In this document: positions 52,901 to 61,355 of the stretch, in pieces
Numbering within the stretch: position 1 is the first letter of the stretch
Layout: every line of letters begins with the position of its first letter
From: an uncultured Collinsella sp.
GTDB taxonomy: Bacteria > Actinomycetota > Coriobacteriia > Coriobacteriales > Coriobacteriaceae
Reading direction: 5' to 3'
Assembly (NCBI GenBank): GCA_900548265.1
Contig: URKG01000007.1
Coordinates: 1-64,000 of the forward strand
Length of the DNA: 64,000 nt
Made by a program: the position numbers and the translations under genes
The notes under the pieces: model-generated
Told to the model about the DNA's origin: nothing
Seen by the model: the letters and a program-made list of their open reading frames with translations, nothing else
Databases searched by the model: none

Positions 52901-53440
52901 GATCTGGAGCGCGCGCGCAAGGCGCTCACCAAGATCACGGTGGCCATTGATCGCAAGATGCGGAAGGCCTTCCTGGTGACGTTTGAGAAGGTCGACGCGA
53001 ACTTCCGCGAGATCTTCGCTATGCTCTTCCCGGGCGGCCAGGCTCATCTGGAGATGACCGATCCCGAGCATCCTGCCGAGACGGGTATCGAGGTCGTGGC
53101 GCAGCCGCGCGGCAAGCGCATCACCAAGATGATGCTCATGTCGGGCGGCGAGAAGAGCCTGACGGCGCTCGCCCTGCTCTTTGCTGTGTATCGCACGCGC
53201 ACGGTGCCGTTCTATGTGCTGGACGAGGTCGAGGCGGCGCTCGATGACGCCAACCTGTCCAAGCTCATCGGCGCGCTCGATGTGTTGCGTTCCGATACGC
53301 AGCTCTTGGTTATCTCGCATCAGCGCCGTACTATGGAGGACGCTGACGTCCTCTATGGCGTCTCGATGCAAGCCGACGGCGTCAGTCGCGTCGTCTCGCA
53401 AAAACTCGATCGCGAAACCGGAAAGGTCGTGAATGCATAA
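49904..53440 (+). CDS. smc: Chromosome segregation ATPase SMC
   Basis: 1178 residues from GTG 49904. The Walker A head is VGPNGSGKSNISDSILWVLG (about 28-47). Two long coiled coils flank the hinge (about 510-665, LVSRLVGALGDDVSGRLGDV onward). The C-terminal head has MLMSGGEKSLTALALLFAVY (ABC signature) and YVLDEVEAALDDANL (Walker B). It compacts and segregates chromosomes with ScpA/ScpB. The stop shares one base with ftsY. Confidence 0.95.
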   Translation: MYLKSLTLKGFKSFADRAHMTFEPGLTVIVGPNGSGKSNISDSILWVLGEQSAKQLRGQAMEDVIFSGSSARKPVGVAEVTLVLDNSDHMLPVDFDEVAITRRMYRSGESEYLINSSPCRLMDIQDILHDSGLGKDTHSIISQGKLDAILQSRPEERRALIEEAAGISKHKRRKERALKKIKSMDEHLTRARDINKEIARQLRPLERQVDRARKYKELSSRANELTQMLAVDELRSLQSQWNDLESRSKEGAAELELAQYRLGEKERELEKLQVMLEEKGLFVGDLGEQRRHMQDVVGRINSDMRLLEEKGHNMVSRLSDMRGQISSSEHQRRRVVEELEDARAQLEEVTGAHMQAQEDVDAAGPAAAELHERRVALDNQISQLTREQRDVQRVADNAALELAKVKDSLSNAEVEDNMYASRLEQIDEQLEEVTASLESRRNRAEELEGALEEARQAQADAREATETARAALKDLRARESEARNKLSEVRSELSSQKKLDARMADSSPLVSRLVGALGDDVSGRLGDVLEAPRELEGLVEQLLACDIDALLFDNAAALERAGRAALDQKKASGEALLVARSVSGSAVAEGAAGTRLVDRLSVRAGYGPVVEALLGGYYVVDDLAAALAAPVVDGVTYVTPDGARVACGGLVRVGLDAGETSGALERKRRIRELEGLEPDLAAVFEHVSDQVVEANAAVEEARAAEGDAAGEIARLEGERRSLLSEIGRLEQSANNAEVERVRISKRREQAAEAVRAARPRVDELTRSRDEARAQASDLGLQIAEANDELDRVRRDDSEAAGKLADAKVRLAQTSERLRSLKGRVPDLEHRLEGIDRRIRGTRQASRSLELLRLRVDPMHERYSALLERASDWAARLRDQASLEEADSASLKKTIEDAKAEVARAKERVDTASATQNEFKVARGKLEVQVEAAIKAITADGTTVLEKALMLPAPTDRDAAERELNQLVRQINNLGPVNQVAMEEYEQLKCRADYIEEQLADLERARKALTKITVAIDRKMRKAFLVTFEKVDANFREIFAMLFPGGQAHLEMTDPEHPAETGIEVVAQPRGKRITKMMLMSGGEKSLTALALLFAVYRTRTVPFYVLDEVEAALDDANLSKLIGALDVLRSDTQLLVISHQRRTMEDADVLYGVSMQADGVSRVVSQKLDRETGKVVNA

Positions 53441-54357
53441 TGGGATTCTTCGATGCTCTCTCGCGCGGACTTGAGCGCAGCCGCGAGGCCCTCAACGAGG
53501 TCTTCTACTTTGGCGGCGAGGTCGACGAGGATTTTTGGGAGGACCTGGAGGACACCCTCGTAATGGGTGACATGGGCGCCGAGGTCGCTATCAAGGTCTC
53601 CGATGACCTGCGCGATGCCGCGGCCAAGAAGAACCTCAAGACCGCTCCGCAGCTTCGCCGCGCTCTGGCCGAGCAGCTTGAGCAGCACTTTGTGCCCATC
53701 GAGCGCGATCCGTTCTCCGATACGCCGAGCTGCGTGCTGTTTGTGGGCATCAACGGTGCCGGCAAGACCACGACGGTCGGTAAGATCGCGAGCGCCATGG
53801 CTGCCCGCGGCAAGAACGTGGTGATCGGTTCGGCCGACACCTTCCGCGCCGCCGCCATCGAGCAGCTTGATGTGTGGGGCCAGCGCGCCGGCGTTCCCGT
53901 CATCAAGCGCGATCGCGGCTCCGACCCGGCAAGTGTTTGCTACGACGTGCTCGACGAGGCCGATAAGCGCGGCAGCGACCTGGTGCTCATCGATACCGCC
54001 GGCCGTCTGCACACGAGCCCTGAGCTCATGCGCGAGCTTGCCAAGGTGGTCAATGTGACCCGTAAGCGCGCCGCCAATATGGCCGCCGGTCCCATGCCGG
54101 TTTCGGTCGTGCTTGTGATCGACGCCGCGACGGGCCAAAACGGTCTGAACCAGGCGCTCGAGTTTAACGAGGCGCTGGGCCTGGACGGTATTATCATGAC
54201 AAAGCTTGACGGCACGGCAAAGGGCGGTATCGCCATGGCCGTGGCCGAGAAGCTCAAGCTTCCCATCCTGCGCATCGGCGTGGGCGAGCAGGTCGATGAC
54301 CTGCAGGAGTTTAATGCCAAAGATTTCTGCCGCGCCCTGGTGGGCGAGTCCAACTAA
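53440..54357 (+). CDS. ftsY: Signal recognition particle receptor FtsY
   Basis: 305 residues with a short N-domain (no long acidic A-domain) and the G-domain: INGAGKTTTVGKIA (P-loop, near 105), DTFRAAAIEQLDVW, DTAGRL, and TKLDGTAKGG. It docks SRP-ribosome complexes at the membrane. Followed by ffh after 10 bases. Confidence 0.95.
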   Translation: MGFFDALSRGLERSREALNEVFYFGGEVDEDFWEDLEDTLVMGDMGAEVAIKVSDDLRDAAAKKNLKTAPQLRRALAEQLEQHFVPIERDPFSDTPSCVLFVGINGAGKTTTVGKIASAMAARGKNVVIGSADTFRAAAIEQLDVWGQRAGVPVIKRDRGSDPASVCYDVLDEADKRGSDLVLIDTAGRLHTSPELMRELAKVVNVTRKRAANMAAGPMPVSVVLVIDAATGQNGLNQALEFNEALGLDGIIMTKLDGTAKGGIAMAVAEKLKLPILRIGVGEQVDDLQEFNAKDFCRALVGESN

Positions 54358-54367
54358 GGAGTGACTA

Positions 54368-55843
54368 GTGTTTGATTCTCTGAGCGATCGCCTCAACGAC
54401 ACATTTGACCGCCTGCGCGGCAAGGGTAAACTGACCGAGGCCGATATCACCTCTGCCATGCGCGACATTCGCATGGCGTTGCTCGAGGCCGACGTCAACT
54501 TTAAGGTCGTCAAGGAGTTTGTCGCCAAGACCAAGGAGCGCTGCATGACCGCCGAGGTCATGGAGTCGCTGTCGCCGGCGCAAAACGTCGTCAAGATCGT
54601 GCTCGACGAGCTTACCGAGATGCTCGGTTCCACCGAGAGCAAGCTCGTCTTTAGCAACCGCATCCCCAATGTCATCATGCTCGTGGGCCTGCAGGGCTCC
54701 GGTAAGACTACGGCAGCCGTAAAGCTGGCTTATCTGCTCAAGAAGCAGGGTCGCTCGCCGCTGCTCGCCGCGTGCGACGTCTACCGCCCCGCCGCTGCCG
54801 ACCAGCTGGCCACGCTTGGCGGCGAGATCGGCGTGCCGGTCTTCCGCGGTGACGGCGCGCACCCGGTCGATATCGCCAAGGGCGCCATCCAGGAGGCCGT
54901 TGACCACCTGCGCGACGTGGTCATCGTCGATACCGCCGGTCGCCTGCAGATCGACGAGCAGATGATGCAGGAGGCCGTGGACATCAAGAAGGCCGTCAAG
55001 CCCGATCAGGTGCTGATGGTCGTCGATGCCATGACTGGCCAGGATATTGTCAACGTCGTCTCGACCTTCGCCGAGCGCACCGACTTTGACGGCGTGATCA
55101 TCTCCAAGCTCGACGGCGACGCCCGTGGTGGCGGCGCGCTTTCCGTGCGCCAGGTGACCGGCAAGCCTATCAAGTTCGTGAGCATGGGCGAGAAACCCGA
55201 TTCGCTGGAGCCGTTCTATCCCGATCGTATGGCCAAGCGCATTCTGGGCATGGGCGACGTTATCGGCATTATCGAGAAGGCCCAGGAGGCGGCCGACGCC
55301 GAGCAGCTCGAGGCTGCCGAGCGCATGCTGCGCGAGGGCTTTACCATGAACGACATGCTCGACCAGATGAAGGCCGTCAAGAAGATGGGCGGCATGAAGG
55401 GCATCCTGGGCATGCTCCCCGGTGGCCAGCGTGCGCTCAACCAGATGGGTGGCAACCTGGACGAAGGCATCTTCGATAAGAACGAGGCCATTATCATGTC
55501 GATGACCAAGGAGGAGCGCCTGCGTCCCTCCATCATCAACGGTCAGCGCCGTGCCCGCATTGCCAAGGGCGCCGGCGTGACCCCCACCGAGGTCAATAGC
55601 CTTATGAAGCAGTGGGGCGAGATGAACAAGATGATGGGCCGCATGCGCACGATGGCCAATCAGGCTCAGGCCGGCGGCAAGAAGGGCAAGAAGGGTAAGA
55701 AGGGCAAGAAGATGCGCATGCCCAATATCCCTGGCCTGGACGCTATGGGTCTGGGCGGCATGGGCGGCCTGGGTACGGGCGGCCCCAAGTCCGATATGGA
55801 CCTGCTGCGCCAGATGGAAGCGCAGATGCGTAATAAGAAATAG
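54368..55843 (+). CDS. ffh: Signal recognition particle protein Ffh
   Basis: 491 residues from GTG 54368 (AAGGAGT upstream). NG domain: GLQGSGKTTAAVKLA (P-loop, near 107), DTAGRLQIDE, SKLDGDARGG. The Met-rich M domain starts near 320 (GFTMNDMLDQMKAVKKMG) and ends with a Lys/Gly-rich stretch (about 436-450) and a Met/Gly-rich tail. It binds signal peptides and 4.5S RNA. Confidence 0.95.
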   Translation: MFDSLSDRLNDTFDRLRGKGKLTEADITSAMRDIRMALLEADVNFKVVKEFVAKTKERCMTAEVMESLSPAQNVVKIVLDELTEMLGSTESKLVFSNRIPNVIMLVGLQGSGKTTAAVKLAYLLKKQGRSPLLAACDVYRPAAADQLATLGGEIGVPVFRGDGAHPVDIAKGAIQEAVDHLRDVVIVDTAGRLQIDEQMMQEAVDIKKAVKPDQVLMVVDAMTGQDIVNVVSTFAERTDFDGVIISKLDGDARGGGALSVRQVTGKPIKFVSMGEKPDSLEPFYPDRMAKRILGMGDVIGIIEKAQEAADAEQLEAAERMLREGFTMNDMLDQMKAVKKMGGMKGILGMLPGGQRALNQMGGNLDEGIFDKNEAIIMSMTKEERLRPSIINGQRRARIAKGAGVTPTEVNSLMKQWGEMNKMMGRMRTMANQAQAGGKKGKKGKKGKKMRMPNIPGLDAMGLGGMGGLGTGGPKSDMDLLRQMEAQMRNKK

Positions 55844-55868
55844 TGCTGTAATTCCAGCTTGATATGGC

Positions 55869-55900
55869 AAAGGCCACTCGGTAGCTACCGGGTGGCCTTT
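55869..55900. terminator. Bidirectional terminator between ffh and DUF134 gene
   Basis: Near-perfect palindrome AAAGGCCACTCGG / CCGGGTGGCCTTT with A and T runs on the two sides, serving both convergent genes. Confidence 0.8.
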
Positions 55901-55963
55901 GTTGTTGGCTTTGATTGTTGGGTTGCGTTCAGTGTCGCGCCCCGAGTTCACGGTGCCGTGCCG

Positions 55964-56728
55964 TTAGTGGCAGCCGCAGCCCTCGTGGCCCTCGTGCTCG
56001 TGATGGCCGTGGCAACCACAGGATTCGCCGTGCTCATAGGCGTGCTCGTGGTCATGGCCGTGGCAGCTGCACGTGGCCTCGCCGTTCTGTGCGAGCGTGC
56101 CGGAGATAAGTGCCTCGACGCAAGCGTCGCAGTTGCCTTGGGCACCTGCATATACCGTGATGCCGGCTTGAGCAAGCGCGTTGATAGCGCCACCGCCGAT
56201 GCCGCCGCAGATGAGCGTGTCCACGCCGCCGTTGGCGAGTAGGCCCGCCAGGGCGCCGTGACCGGTGCCGCCGGTGCCCACGACCTGCTCGTTGAGCACC
56301 TTGCCGTCCTGAATGTCGTAGATCTTGAACTGCTCGCTGCGGCCAAAGTGCATAAAGATGTTGCCGTTGTCGTACGTGGTTGCCACCCTCATGGTGTCGA
56401 CCTCCTTTGCTGGCCATGCGGCCGTTGTCGTGGTGATGGGGGAGTATGCGATATTGCCGCCCTCGATACTGAGCGCTCGCCCGTTGACCAGCGCGTTTGC
56501 CACCTTACGATGCGCTCGGCTGCAAATAGCCGCCACCGTGGCGCGCGCGATGCCCATCTGCTGTGCGACTGCCTCTTGGTTAAGGCCTTCCAGGTCGCAC
56601 AGGCGCAGCACCTCGAGCTCGTCGACTGTCATATCGATGGCGTCTCCGCTGGCAAGGCCGTCTGGGGTAAAGCCGCGATATTCGGGGATGATCCCAACAC
56701 GGCGTAATTTTTCGCGTCTTCCTGCCAT
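55964..56728 (-). CDS. DUF134 - NifX/dinitrogenase cofactor domain fusion with metal-binding tail
   Basis: 254 residues; ATG 56728 follows AAGGAG at five bases (GTG 56734 is an alternative). The N-terminal 95 residues are DUF134 (VDELEVLRLCDLEGLNQEAV, MGIARATVAAICSRAHRKVA), a sigma-4-like DNA-binding domain. The next part (about 110-215) is a NifX/NafY-type Fe-Mo-cofactor-binding fold (MRVATTYDNGNIFMHFGRSE, GGIGGGAINALAQAGI). The tail is packed with His and Cys (CHGHDHEHAYEHGES and more). Nitrogenase genes are absent from the window, so it is more likely an Fe-S or metal sensor and regulator. Operator-like repeats lie just upstream. Confidence 0.85.
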   Translation of the reverse strand: MAGRREKLRRVGIIPEYRGFTPDGLASGDAIDMTVDELEVLRLCDLEGLNQEAVAQQMGIARATVAAICSRAHRKVANALVNGRALSIEGGNIAYSPITTTTAAWPAKEVDTMRVATTYDNGNIFMHFGRSEQFKIYDIQDGKVLNEQVVGTGGTGHGALAGLLANGGVDTLICGGIGGGAINALAQAGITVYAGAQGNCDACVEALISGTLAQNGEATCSCHGHDHEHAYEHGESCGCHGHHEHEGHEGCGCH

Positions 56729-56742
56729 GCGCACTCCTTATC

Positions 56743-56754
56743 TGACATATATCA
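56743..56754. promoter_or_regulatory. Operator-like box 1 upstream of the DUF134 gene
   Basis: TGACATATATCA, 15 bases upstream of the DUF134 start on the minus strand. It resembles box 2 (below). Confidence 0.5.
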
Positions 56755-56791
56755 ACAATAGAATAGCGAACGTGCAGATTTGCGCAAGGAA

Positions 56792-56811
56792 TTTCTGTCA
56801 TATGTCAGAAA
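56792..56811. promoter_or_regulatory. Operator-like box 2 (palindrome)
   Basis: An imperfect 20-base palindrome with TTTCTG / CAGAAA arms around TCATATGT. Core TGTCATATGTCA matches box 1. The pair may bind the DUF134 domain and also affect the divergent thyA. Confidence 0.55.
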
Positions 56812-56894
56812 ATGAGCGCTTATGTTTGGGCTGTGGGGCCGCGTGCGCCTGGGCTACAATGAATCTCGCTTGTAGGCGACTGACAGGAGGGTCA

Positions 56895-57743
56895 ATGAGC
56901 AAGGCTGATCAACAGTTTGTAACCATGTGCCGCGATATCTTGGACCATGGCACCACCACCGAGGGCCAAAAGGTCCGTCCGGTGTGGGAGGACGGCACCC
57001 CTGCCTATACCATTAAAAACTTTGGTGTCACGGCGCGCTATGATCTGCGCGAGGAGTTCCCTGCGCTCACCCTGCGTCGTACGGCGCTTAAGTCTGCCAT
57101 GGACGAGATTCTGTGGATCTATCAAAAGAAGTCCAATAACGTGCATGATCTCAACAGCCATATCTGGGATGAGTGGGCCGATGAGACCGGTTCCATCGGT
57201 AAAGCCTACGGCTATCAGATTGGTCAGAAGAGCCATTACGCCGAGGGCGACTTCGACCAGATGGACCGTGTGCTGTACGACCTTAAGCACACGCCGTATA
57301 GTCGCCGCATTATGACCAATACGTACGTGTTTAGCGATTTGTCCGAGATGCACCTTTATCCGTGCGCCTATAGCGTGACCTATAACGTGACGCAGCGTCC
57401 TCAGGACGACAAGCCGACGCTCAACATGATTCTCAACCAGCGCAGCCAGGACATTTTGGCCGCGAACAACTGGAACGTGTGCCAGTACGCCATTTTGCTG
57501 ATGATGGTCGCGCAGTCGGTCGATATGATTCCCGGTGAGCTGCTGCACGTGATCGCCGACGCCCATATCTATGATCGTCATGTCGATATCGTCCGCGAGC
57601 TTATCGAGCGTCCGCAGTTTGCGGCACCCAAGGTAACGCTCAACCCCGATGTGCATGACTTCTATGCGTTTACGACCGATGACCTGATCGTCGAGGGCTA
57701 TGAGCACGGCCCGCAGGTCAAGAACATTCCCATTGCGGTGTAG
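56895..57743 (+). CDS. thyA: Thymidylate synthase
   Basis: 282 residues from ATG 56895 after CAGGAGGG. The nucleophile is the Cys in LYPCAYSVTYNV (about 154-165); the usual PCH is PCA here, as in the B. subtilis/phage-type ThyA group. The phosphate-binding block NQRSQDILAANNWN and the C-terminal IPIAV end are in place. It makes dTMP from dUMP with methylene-tetrahydrofolate. The next gene, folA, recycles the folate. Confidence 0.92.
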   Translation: MSKADQQFVTMCRDILDHGTTTEGQKVRPVWEDGTPAYTIKNFGVTARYDLREEFPALTLRRTALKSAMDEILWIYQKKSNNVHDLNSHIWDEWADETGSIGKAYGYQIGQKSHYAEGDFDQMDRVLYDLKHTPYSRRIMTNTYVFSDLSEMHLYPCAYSVTYNVTQRPQDDKPTLNMILNQRSQDILAANNWNVCQYAILLMMVAQSVDMIPGELLHVIADAHIYDRHVDIVRELIERPQFAAPKVTLNPDVHDFYAFTTDDLIVEGYEHGPQVKNIPIAV

Positions 57744-57752
57744 GTGGTGCTC

Positions 57753-58271
57753 ATGACGTGTAAGCTATCTACTATCGTTGCCGTGTGTGACGATTGGGGC
57801 ATTGGGTGCGAGGGCGACATGGTAGTGTCCAATCGCGCCGATATGCGCCATTTTGTGGCCTGCACCAAGGGCTGCCCGGTTATCATGGGACGCAAGACGC
57901 TGCTGAGTTTTCCCGGCGGGCGTCCTCTCAAGAACCGCCGCAATATCGTGCTTACGCGCGATATGGGCTTTACCCGCGAGGGCGTCGACGTGGTGCATAG
58001 CGTTGACGAAGCGCTCTCTGCGGTTGCCGATGAGCTCGTTGCCTGGGTGATCGGTGGCGGCGATGTCTATCGGCAGTTTTTGCCGTACTGCGTGGAGGCC
58101 GAGGTCACGCACGACCATTGCACTCATGCCGTGGACACGTACTTTCCCGACTTGGACGCCGATCCCGCGTGGGAGATTGCGCAGCGTAGCGGGGTCGCGA
58201 CGATTGCCGCCGGTGAGGGTGACGAGGGCGTCAATTATGAGTTCGTGACGTATCGTCGCATCGAGGCGTAA
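57753..58271 (+). CDS. folA: Dihydrofolate reductase
   Basis: 172 residues. ATG 57753 is chosen (GGTGG upstream); GTG 57744 and 57747 are alternatives. STIVAVCDDWGIGCEGDMV opens the family, GCPVIMGRKTLLSFPGGRPL binds the nucleotide, and VIGGGDVYRQFLPYC carries the GG motif. It returns dihydrofolate to tetrahydrofolate after ThyA and lies just after thyA. Confidence 0.93.
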   Translation: MTCKLSTIVAVCDDWGIGCEGDMVVSNRADMRHFVACTKGCPVIMGRKTLLSFPGGRPLKNRRNIVLTRDMGFTREGVDVVHSVDEALSAVADELVAWVIGGGDVYRQFLPYCVEAEVTHDHCTHAVDTYFPDLDADPAWEIAQRSGVATIAAGEGDEGVNYEFVTYRRIEA

Positions 58272-58380
58272 ATCGTCTGGCGTGAACGGTATCATCGGGT
58301 TGATTGAATGCATGGGGCGGCGCTTAGCGTCGCCTCGTTTGGTATAGATGTGCTGTAAAGAAGGGTGCGGGCTGGCTGCT

Positions 58381-59295
58381 ATGATTGATGCCGTTGAGGT
58401 TCTGCGAATTGATTCGCTCGAGGACGAGCGGCTCGATGCCTACGTGCGACTGACCGAGCGTGAGCTTCGCTGCGTGCTGGAGCCGCAGAAGGGCATTTTT
58501 ATCGCTGAGAGTGCCAAGGTCATCGAGCGTGCGGTTCGCGCCGGATATGAGCCGGTGAGCTTTCTTTTGGGCGAGCGCTGGCTCGACCAGATGATGCCGC
58601 TGTTTGACCAGCTTGTCGTGCGCGAGGGAGCGGGTCCGGTTCCCGTGTTCGTGGCCTCCATGGAGCTCATGGAGCAGTTGACGGGCTTTAACGTGACGCG
58701 CGGCGCGCTGGCGGCGTTCCGTCGCCCGCGTCAGATTCCGGTTGATGAGTTCTTGGGCGGCGTCGTCGAGGCGGCGGGGGACCGTCCGGTGCGCGTGTGC
58801 GTGCTTGAGGGTATTGTTGATCACACCAATGTTGGCGCGATTTTCCGCTCGGCTGCCGCATTGAACGTTGACGGTATTTTGGTCAGCCCGACGTGCTGCG
58901 ACCCGCTGTACCGTCGCTCGGCCCGCGTGAGCATGGGCACGGTGTTTCAAGTGCCGTGGACGCGCATTGGCAGCGAGGCTCGTGTGTGGCCGCATGATGG
59001 CCTGAGCGCGCTGCACGATGCCGGTTTTTCGTGTGCCGCTATGGCGTTGACGGACGATTCCGTTTCGCTTGATGATCCTGTGCTGCAGAAGATTGATCGC
59101 TTGGCGATTTTTATGGGCACCGAGGGTGCCGGCTTGGGCGCCAAGACCATTGCCGGCTGTGACCACGCGGTGCGCATTCCGATGGCGCACGGGGTCGATT
59201 CGCTCAACGTGGCCGCGGCGAGCGCCGTCGCCTTTTGGCAGCTATGCCCGCACGTGAGCAATGGGTATCACTACCAGCCGGGTTTGTATCACTAG
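58381..59295 (+). CDS. SpoU/TrmH-family RNA 2'-O-methyltransferase
   Basis: 304 residues from ATG 58381 (ATG 58348 lacks a ribosome site). An N-terminal substrate-binding part (about 1-110) is followed by the SPOUT knot: GIVDHTNVGAIFRSAA (motif 1, near 144), FMGTEGAGLGAKTI (motif 2) and IPMAHGVDSLNVAAA (motif 3). It methylates ribose in rRNA or tRNA; the exact target cannot be told. Confidence 0.9.
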   Translation: MIDAVEVLRIDSLEDERLDAYVRLTERELRCVLEPQKGIFIAESAKVIERAVRAGYEPVSFLLGERWLDQMMPLFDQLVVREGAGPVPVFVASMELMEQLTGFNVTRGALAAFRRPRQIPVDEFLGGVVEAAGDRPVRVCVLEGIVDHTNVGAIFRSAAALNVDGILVSPTCCDPLYRRSARVSMGTVFQVPWTRIGSEARVWPHDGLSALHDAGFSCAAMALTDDSVSLDDPVLQKIDRLAIFMGTEGAGLGAKTIAGCDHAVRIPMAHGVDSLNVAAASAVAFWQLCPHVSNGYHYQPGLYH

Positions 59296-59420
59296 GCAGT
59301 TATTCCGCACCGTGCTCTAATTCGAGGTGTTTCGGTCGCTGCCAGTCGGTGCTAAGCTGGTTTTGGCTTTGGTTTTAAATTGCTGTTTTGCTGTTTGACG
59401 TATGCGTGTGGGGAGGGCGT

Positions 59421-60770
59421 GTGGCTACGAAATCTACGGCTATCGATGTTACGCAAGGTGTCATTTGGCGGCAATTGCTGTCGCTGTGCGTTCCCATCTT
59501 TTTTAGTTCGTTTTTTCAGCAGGCCTACACGCTAATCGGCACCTATATCGTCGGTCAGTTTGGCGGCAAGCTCGCACTGGGTGGCATTTAAGCCACGATG
59601 GTGCTCACCGAGCTCTGCATTGGCTTTTGCGTTGGCGTCGGCGCCGGCTGCGCGGTCATTACCGGTCAGTATTTTGGCCAGCACGATGATGAGCGACTGA
59701 GTCGTTCGGTCCATACCGCCATGACGCTCGCGCTGGTGGGCGGTATCGTTTTCTCGATTCTTGGCATAGTGTTCGTTGAGCCCATGCTGGTGCTTATGAA
59801 CACGCCGCATGAACTATTGGCCGAGGGCGTGGCCTATGCTCGCTGTTATTTTGCCGCGATGGTTGCGGCACTGCTGCTTAATATGGGAACCGCACTGCTG
59901 CGTGCCGTGGGCGACACGCGCGGCCCCGCTGTGATCATTGCCTCTGGCTGCCTGGTTAACGTGGTGCTGGATATCATCTTTGTCGCTGTGTTGCATATGG
60001 AGGCGCTGGGCTGCGGCATCGCAGTGGCGCTGACCATTTGCTCCAATGCAACGATGATCGTGTTGCGCATGATGCGCGCTCCGGGCGCATGGCGTCTTTC
60101 GCTGTCTAAGCTCGGCATCGATCGCGGTATTTGCAAGAGTATGATCTCGTGTGGTCTGCCGCTTGGCTTTCAGTCTGCTGCGTATTCGATTTCCAATGTT
60201 TTGATTCAGGTGTCGGTCAACTCGTTTGGTGCCGATGTCACCACGGCGTGGGGTCTTTCGGGCCGCTTAGATGGCATTGTCTGGATGGTTACCGAGGCGC
60301 TCGGCGTGTCGATCACCACGTTCTCGGCACAGAACTTTGGCGCGCGCAACTATGAGCGCATGCGCAAGGGCTACCATACGTCGCTCGTGCTGTCGTTTAT
60401 GCTCATTGGTGGCCTGTCTGCCGTGCTGCTGGTGTTCTCGGGTCCGTTGTCGCGTCTGTTTGTCGACGATGTTTCGATTTCGGCGTACACCACGACGATT
60501 CTTCATTTCATCGCGCCGTTCTACGCGATCTTCTCGATTATCGAAAACGCGTCGGGCTCCATTCGCGGTGCCGGTGTGAGCTTGCAGCCCATGCTGCTCA
60601 CGATTTTTGGCACTGTCGTGCTCAGGGTGATCTGGGTGTTTGCGATTATGCCGTTCAATCCGTCGCTTGAGCACCTGCTGCTGGTTTACCCCGTAACCTG
60701 GGTAATCACCGCCATGATGTTCACCGTCTACCATCTCAGCGGCAACTGGCTCGGCCGCGCCACCGCCTAG
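59421..60770 (+). pseudogene. MATE-family efflux transporter with in-frame stop
   Basis: One continuous frame from GTG 59421 (GGGAGG upstream) with a TAA at 59589-59591, after 56 codons, at GGKLALGGI-stop-ATMVLTEL. Without it the protein would be about 449 residues with 12 helices, normal for MATE. One base (a CAA, GAA or AAA codon to TAA) would explain the break. The downstream part (ATG 59598 onward, 390 residues) has lost helix 1 and most of helix 2, so activity is doubtful. Ribosomal readthrough or a sequencing error are alternatives. Confidence 0.8.
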
Positions 60771-60792
60771 CCATTCGGGACGTCCCCAATGG
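60771..60792. repeat. Short REP-like palindrome between convergent genes
   Basis: CCATTCGGGAC / GTCCCCAATGG pair in 10 of 11 positions and fill exactly the gap between the MATE stop and the corrinoid gene stop. ACGTCCCCAATG is shared with the outer arm of the element at 40298-40495. Confidence 0.7.
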
Positions 60793-61278
60793 CTAGTATT
60801 CGATGCCTTGGCGGGCTAGGAGTCCTTCGTCGAAGTAGTGTTTGATGGGGCGCATTTCGGTGACAAGGTCGGCGAGGTTCGCGAGGGGCAGCAAGCCCCG
60901 GCCGGTGAGCACGAGCTCCGTGGTGGCGGGCTTTATCGCGATCAGCGCTTCGACATCCTCGCGCGTCACGAAGCCGCGGCGCATGGCCTCGCCGAGTTCA
61001 TCCAAAATCAGAACGTCGACCTGTGATATCTGCTCGCATGCGAGCTCCATGATCTGCGCGGCGCAAGCCTCGGGTGTGTCGCGGTCGGCTTGTACGATGC
61101 GTAGCCCTAAACGAGGTGCTGCATCATGTTCGGCGCAGTGCAGCTTCTTGGCAAACTGAAGCATGAGCACGTTAAGTCCATAGCCCGTGGCACGCAGCGC
61201 GAGCCCCAGCTCAGCCGTCGTCTTGCCCTTGCCGTCGCCCGTATAGATTTGAACCTTGCCGACTTCCAGTGATGCCAT
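60793..61278 (-). CDS. cobO: Corrinoid adenosyltransferase (CobO/BtuR type)
   Basis: 161 residues. VQIYTGDGKGKTTAELGLAL has the P-loop, and DVLILDELGEAMRRGF carries the Walker B-like aspartate and the conserved DE. It transfers adenosyl from ATP to cob(I)alamin or cob(I)yrinate. No other cobalamin genes are in the window, so it may act in salvage. A convergent REP-like palindrome lies at its 3' end. Confidence 0.88.
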   Translation of the reverse strand: MASLEVGKVQIYTGDGKGKTTAELGLALRATGYGLNVLMLQFAKKLHCAEHDAAPRLGLRIVQADRDTPEACAAQIMELACEQISQVDVLILDELGEAMRRGFVTREDVEALIAIKPATTELVLTGRGLLPLANLADLVTEMRPIKHYFDEGLLARQGIEY

Positions 61279-61355
61279 CTCTGTCTTTTCGTGCCCGGCG
61301 TCGGTTTATCGCCGTCCGGGTTGGGTATTCTAGAAAGCATTATCAACCCCAGTAG

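Noticed and set aside
55964..56728. Nitrogenase cofactor gene indicating nitrogen fixation
   Set aside because: No nif genes in the window, and NifX-like folds are widespread in non-fixing anaerobes.
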